Below are positions 15,591 through 18,183 of a stretch of DNA of 18,183 bases, piece by piece. How positions within the stretch are numbered: the stretch's first letter is position 1; each line of letters starts with the position of its first letter. The notes below the pieces were generated by a model. The model saw only the letters and a list, made by a program, of their open reading frames with translations, made no database searches and was not told the origin of the DNA. The translations under genes and the position numbers were made by a program. This DNA is from Microcaldota archaeon (GTDB lineage: Archaea > Micrarchaeota > Micrarchaeia > Anstonellales > Bilamarchaeaceae): contig DYTL01000006.1 in the NCBI GenBank assembly GCA_020726005.1, positions 1 to 18,183 of the forward strand, written 5' to 3'.

Positions 15591-15613
15591 TTTTTTGTCC
15601 CCAGTACTTTTTT
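15591..15613 (+). terminator. Possible oligo-T terminators of the leuS-trm5 operon
   Basis: Two T6 runs lie in the 105-base gap after trm5, the first around 15592-15597 and the second around 15608-15613. Archaeal RNA polymerase terminates at such U-runs without needing a hairpin. An 8-bp palindrome, CCACGTGG at 15554-15561, is also present but is too short to call an operator. Confidence 0.4.
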
Positions 15614-15622
15614 AGGAAAGTA

Positions 15623-15630
15623 TTTATAAT
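15623..15630 (+). promoter_or_regulatory. TATA box, leaderless promoter of the KaiC-like operon
   Basis: TTTATAAT starting exactly 29 bases before the ATG at 15652. No Shine-Dalgarno sequence follows; the ATG is preceded by an AT-only stretch. Same box and spacing as at 9923. Confidence 0.7.
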
Positions 15631-15651
15631 CTTAAATGAATAATTTTATAT

Positions 15652-16359
15652 ATGGCAGAAACATTATCTTCTTTCTTTAGGAATGATCGAATTTCAAGCG
15701 GAATAGAAGAACTTGATATAATATTAGAAGGGGGTTATCAAAGCCCAGGAACAACAATTATTCTCGGTACAACAAGTCAAGAAAAACTTGCATTTGCATT
15801 TCATTTTGCATATGCGGGAATAAATACCGGTGAAAAAGTGATTTATATTACGTTTGATATGAGTCCTAATGAAATAGAAAGCAAAGCAAATGTATTTGGT
15901 ATGGATTTCAAAACACATACTGGCAAGGAACTCATTTTTATAGATGCTTATTCTTATACGATAAGAGTGAAACCTGAAGGCCGTAATGATATTATTGTTC
16001 CGGGTCCTGCTGCACTTAATGATCTTTCTCTTGCGTTAAATGATGTAATAGGACAGATCAAAGACAAGCGCATCAGAGTAATATTTCATTCGCTTTCTAC
16101 GCTTAGTTTATATTCCCAACCTGATGTTATAATAAAATTTCTTCAAGTAGTTCAAGGGAAACTCAAAGGAATAAACGCAACTAATCTTTGGTTCGTAGAT
16201 GAAGAAATATGTGATAAAAAATTCATGTCAGTTCTCGAAAGCATTTCTGATCAAAAATTTTCAATTTCAGATAATGTTGGTGCGCACGAACTCAACATTG
16301 CAGCTATACCTATGCCAATTTCAATAAGAGTTGGCGCCGCGGGTATTGAAATACTATGA
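15652..16359 (+). CDS. KaiC/RecA-superfamily protein with degenerate P-loop (probable pseudo-ATPase)
   Basis: 235 residues covering one KaiC-like domain: I-S-S-G-I-E-E-L-D at 14-22, E-G-G at 26-28, I-I-L-G at 36-39, F-A-Y-A-G at 52-56, V-I-Y-I-T-F and S-P-N-E-I at 63-75. In place of the Walker A G-x-G-K-T the sequence is G39-T-T-S-Q-E-K45-L, without the Gly-Lys-Thr/Ser. In place of the Walker B Asp in V-I-D-S-L-S it has F-H146-S-L-S. Both ATP-site hallmarks are therefore gone although the fold reads intact to the C-terminus, so it probably does not hydrolyse ATP and acts as a scaffold or regulator. First gene of an operon on a leaderless promoter; a Roadblock-like gene follows 4 bases later, hinting at a shared complex. 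The exact function is unknown. Confidence 0.8.
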   Translation: MAETLSSFFRNDRISSGIEELDIILEGGYQSPGTTIILGTTSQEKLAFAFHFAYAGINTGEKVIYITFDMSPNEIESKANVFGMDFKTHTGKELIFIDAYSYTIRVKPEGRNDIIVPGPAALNDLSLALNDVIGQIKDKRIRVIFHSLSTLSLYSQPDVIIKFLQVVQGKLKGINATNLWFVDEEICDKKFMSVLESISDQKFSISDNVGAHELNIAAIPMPISIRVGAAGIEIL

Positions 16360-16363
16360 GAAT

Positions 16364-16681
16364 ATGGAATTCAAACAAGTTATAAATGAAATGAAGGAAA
16401 AAGGATTAGAAACCGCAATAATAAAACGCAAGGGCGGAATGGTCTATTCTACGTTTGCGATGGAGGATCCATCTCCATATATCGTACAATATATTGCAAA
16501 TAATGCACAATTGATAATGTCTCAAATAGACGATGATGCAAAGGAGATAGAGATCACATTTGAAGGAAAACTTCTTGTGCTTATTCCAATGGACAAATAT
16601 ATTCTTATTGGAATAATAAAAAACAAAGAAGACAAAAAACTGCTTCACAACTATGCGAATTCCATAGTTTCGTTTTTTTAA
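16364..16681 (+). CDS. Roadblock/LC7-like small protein
   Basis: 105 residues from ATG 16364; a TTG 33 bases upstream would overlap the KaiC-like gene and is not needed. The order of elements fits the Roadblock/LC7 fold: helix (2-15), two strands around G-L-E-T-A-I-I-K-R-K-G-G-M-V-Y-S with the central turn K-G-G, a helix (about 38-53), strands at about 59-82 including E-I-E-I-T-F-E and I-L-I-G-I-I, and a last helix. Roadblock proteins dimerise and regulate small GTPases or motility and transport complexes. Tight coupling (4-base gap) with the catalytically dead KaiC-like protein suggests the two bind each other; no small GTPase is seen in the window. Assignment rests on pattern only. Confidence 0.6.
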   Translation: MEFKQVINEMKEKGLETAIIKRKGGMVYSTFAMEDPSPYIVQYIANNAQLIMSQIDDDAKEIEITFEGKLLVLIPMDKYILIGIIKNKEDKKLLHNYANSIVSFF

Positions 16682-16700
16682 AAAACAATTAAATGATATT

Positions 16701-18050
16701 ATGGATTCTGATAAAATATATTCTGAGCTTTCAAAACTCAATTTTTATACTGACGTTAGAGTAATTTTTAGTACGAACTCAGTATTTTCGCTTGAAGATG
16801 GAAAAATAATTTGTACATGTGGAGAAACTAGCGGGATAGGTGTACGTGTTTTAATCAAAGGAAGTTTTGGCTATGCGTGGAGTACGAAAACTGATGATTT
16901 TTTCGGGCTAATTAAAAAAGCGGAGAAACTCGCGAAAATAAACAGAGGATTTTTTTCTTTATCTCCTGAAAAAAGCGAAAATGTGGAAAAAGGAAAAAAT
17001 TCCGAATTTCCTAGTGCAGAAGAAAAAATAACTCTAATAAAAGATGCGAAAAAATATGCACTTTCGGCAAAAGCAAAGAATGCATCGCTTTTTCTGCATG
17101 ATTCAAATATGAAAAAAATATTTATGAATAGTGAAGGTTCACGTATAGTTCAGAAAGCTAATTATGTATATTTTTCCGCAATTTCAATTGCAAAAGAAGG
17201 TGTACATATACAAAAAGGAATAGATAGGTTAGCTTCGCGCAATGGATATAAAGATTTTGATATTGCAAAAGTCGCTTTAAATGCAAGGGAAAGTGCAGAA
17301 CGCCTTCTTAAATCCAAATGTTCTCCAAAAGGAAGATTTCCTGTAATAATGAATCCAGAAATGAGTGGTGTGTTTTCCCATGAAGCATTAGGACATGCGA
17401 GTGAAGGAGATAGCATAACCGAACGAGAATCCGTTCTCATAGGAAAACTTGGAAAAAAAATTGCAAGCGAAAACGTTTCAATAATTGATGACCCTACATT
17501 TAACGATTTTGGACAGTATTTCTATGATGATGAAGGAGTAATTGCGCAACCAGTTTCAATAATTGAAAATGGTGTGCTTAAAAATTATTTACATTCAAGA
17601 CAAAACACAATTGCAATGCGAAATTCCAAAACTCAAAACTCAAAACTCAAAACAATTAGTAATGGTCATGCGCGCGCTCAGAATTATGAGTTTGCACCGA
17701 TTGTGCGTATGTCTAATACTCTTTTTTTAAAAGGAAATGAACACGAGAGTGATGTTTTTGATGTAAAGGAAGGAATTTACGTACTTGGAATGAAAGGAGG
17801 AAGCGTAGATGTATTTAGCGGGAATTTTATGTTTTCTGCGAAAGAAGCATATTTTATAAAAAATGGTTCGAAAGAAAAATTAATTCGTGACGTTACTATA
17901 AGCGGAAATATACTTAAAACCCTTGCGAAAGTTGAAAGCGTAGGGAAAGATTTCGGAACAAGTCCTGGTTTTTGTGTAAAGTTAGCGCAAAGTGTGCCTG
18001 TAAGCGACGGAGGTCCGCATATAAGAGTTTCAGAAATGAAGATTGGTTGA
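16701..18050 (+). CDS. tldD: TldD-family zinc metalloprotease
   Basis: Peptidase of the TldD/PmbA family, in bacteria active as a TldD-TldE heterodimer that degrades or trims unfolded peptides. 449 residues, full length. The zinc site is intact: H227-E-A-L-G-H231-A-S-E-G-D is the HExxxH motif, and Cys425 in P-G-F-C lies where the third ligand of E. coli TldD (a C-terminal Cys) is expected. The I-V-R-M-S-N-T segment and the S-V-P-V-S-D-G-G-P end are also typical. One oddity is a short insertion N-S-K-T-Q-N-S-K-L-K-T in the middle of the C-terminal half, encoded by a 7-bp tandem repeat. It starts 19 bases after the Roadblock-like gene with only a weak AATGAT ahead. Confidence 0.92.
   Translation: MDSDKIYSELSKLNFYTDVRVIFSTNSVFSLEDGKIICTCGETSGIGVRVLIKGSFGYAWSTKTDDFFGLIKKAEKLAKINRGFFSLSPEKSENVEKGKNSEFPSAEEKITLIKDAKKYALSAKAKNASLFLHDSNMKKIFMNSEGSRIVQKANYVYFSAISIAKEGVHIQKGIDRLASRNGYKDFDIAKVALNARESAERLLKSKCSPKGRFPVIMNPEMSGVFSHEALGHASEGDSITERESVLIGKLGKKIASENVSIIDDPTFNDFGQYFYDDEGVIAQPVSIIENGVLKNYLHSRQNTIAMRNSKTQNSKLKTISNGHARAQNYEFAPIVRMSNTLFLKGNEHESDVFDVKEGIYVLGMKGGSVDVFSGNFMFSAKEAYFIKNGSKEKLIRDVTISGNILKTLAKVESVGKDFGTSPGFCVKLAQSVPVSDGGPHIRVSEMKIG
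17627..17653 (+). repeat. 7-bp tandem repeat inside tldD
   Basis: CAAAACT is repeated three times with a fourth near-complete copy. Three units add 21 bases (7 codons), so gain or loss of three units keeps the frame; other changes would truncate the protease just before its C-terminal domain. It encodes the Lys/Ser/Asn/Thr-rich insertion. Confidence 0.85.
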
Positions 18051-18057
18051 TGGATAT

Positions 18058-18183
18058 ATGAATGAATGGAATATCATAGATAAATTTCTTTCAACACTAA
18101 CTCAGCAAGTAAATAAAAACCTTTCGATTTTGAAATTATATAAATTCGCTAAAAATATCTTGCTGGGAAGAAATTATTTTGAC
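18058..18183 (+). CDS. Start of an unidentified gene, cut by the window edge
   Basis: An open frame of 42 codons from ATG, starting 7 bases after tldD and running off the right edge. The visible part (M-N-E-W-N-I-I-D-K-F-L-S, later K-L-Y-K-F-A-K-N-I-L-L-G-R) is a mixed charged/hydrophobic helical stretch with no recognisable motif. Position would suit tldE/pmbA, the usual partner of tldD, but the sequence does not resemble the start of that family as I know it. Other nearby ATGs run into stops within a few codons. Confidence 0.45.
   Translation, partial: MNEWNIIDKFLSTLTQQVNKNLSILKLYKFAKNILLGRNYFD

Noticed and set aside
15652..16359. Functional circadian KaiC or FlaH ATPase
   Set aside because: Walker A and Walker B residues are missing and there are no kaiB or archaellum genes nearby.
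16331..16363. TTG start extending the Roadblock-like gene into the KaiC-like gene
   Set aside because: Would overlap 29 bases and add 11 residues outside the fold; the ATG at 16364 is directly after the upstream stop.
17627..17653. Short repeats as a CRISPR array
   Set aside because: Units are 7 bp without spacers and lie inside the tldD coding frame.

Overview
The window looks like a piece of an AT-rich archaeal genome, probably from a small-genome (DPANN-like) lineage. The evidence is an archaeal/eukaryotic-type leucyl-tRNA synthetase, an archaeal Trm5 tRNA methyltransferase, the archaeal UPF0278 'RNA ligase partner' PIN protein, and TATA boxes placed about 29 bases ahead of start codons with no ribosome binding site, as in leaderless archaeal transcripts. 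The exact lineage cannot be fixed from this window.

Layout, left to right. (1) 125-2989, minus strand: a proline-synthesis operon. It holds a fused glutamate 5-kinase/gamma-glutamyl-phosphate reductase of the P5C-synthase type, then pyrroline-5-carboxylate reductase. (2) 2990-3136: a divergent promoter region carrying a 14-bp exact direct repeat. (3) 3137-9832, plus strand: six consecutive, tightly packed genes for polytopic membrane proteins that are all diverged copies of one family. They share a cytoplasmic loop R-x-F-x-x-T-R-x-x-G, a loop between the first helices with an A-K-x-E-L-x-E pattern, and (five of six) a cytoplasmic C-terminal tail ending G-x-E-x-x-I-x-x-L-x-x-[LM]-I. Their outward-facing loops differ strongly. 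I know no named family for them. They look like the subunits of one hetero-oligomeric membrane machine, and this is the main candidate for an undescribed system here. (4) 9952-10506: UPF0278 PIN-domain protein on its own leaderless promoter. (5) 10512-11800: an accessory patch with an unrecognised 234-residue protein on the minus strand and a gene-poor stretch holding the decayed C-terminus of an AAA/DUF4143-type ATPase. (6) 11801-15546: leuS-trm5 operon. (7) 15652 to the right edge: an operon with a KaiC/RecA-like protein that has lost its nucleotide-binding residues, a Roadblock/LC7-like protein, a TldD-type metalloprotease and the start of an unidentified gene.

How the genes relate: regions 1, 6 and most of 7 are housekeeping (proline synthesis, leucine charging, tRNA G37 methylation, peptide proteolysis). 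The KaiC-like/Roadblock pair looks like a small non-catalytic regulatory module. The six-gene array stands apart as a self-contained membrane complex whose conserved parts face the cytoplasm, where a soluble partner encoded elsewhere would be expected to dock. No tRNA, rRNA, CRISPR array or insertion sequence was seen.
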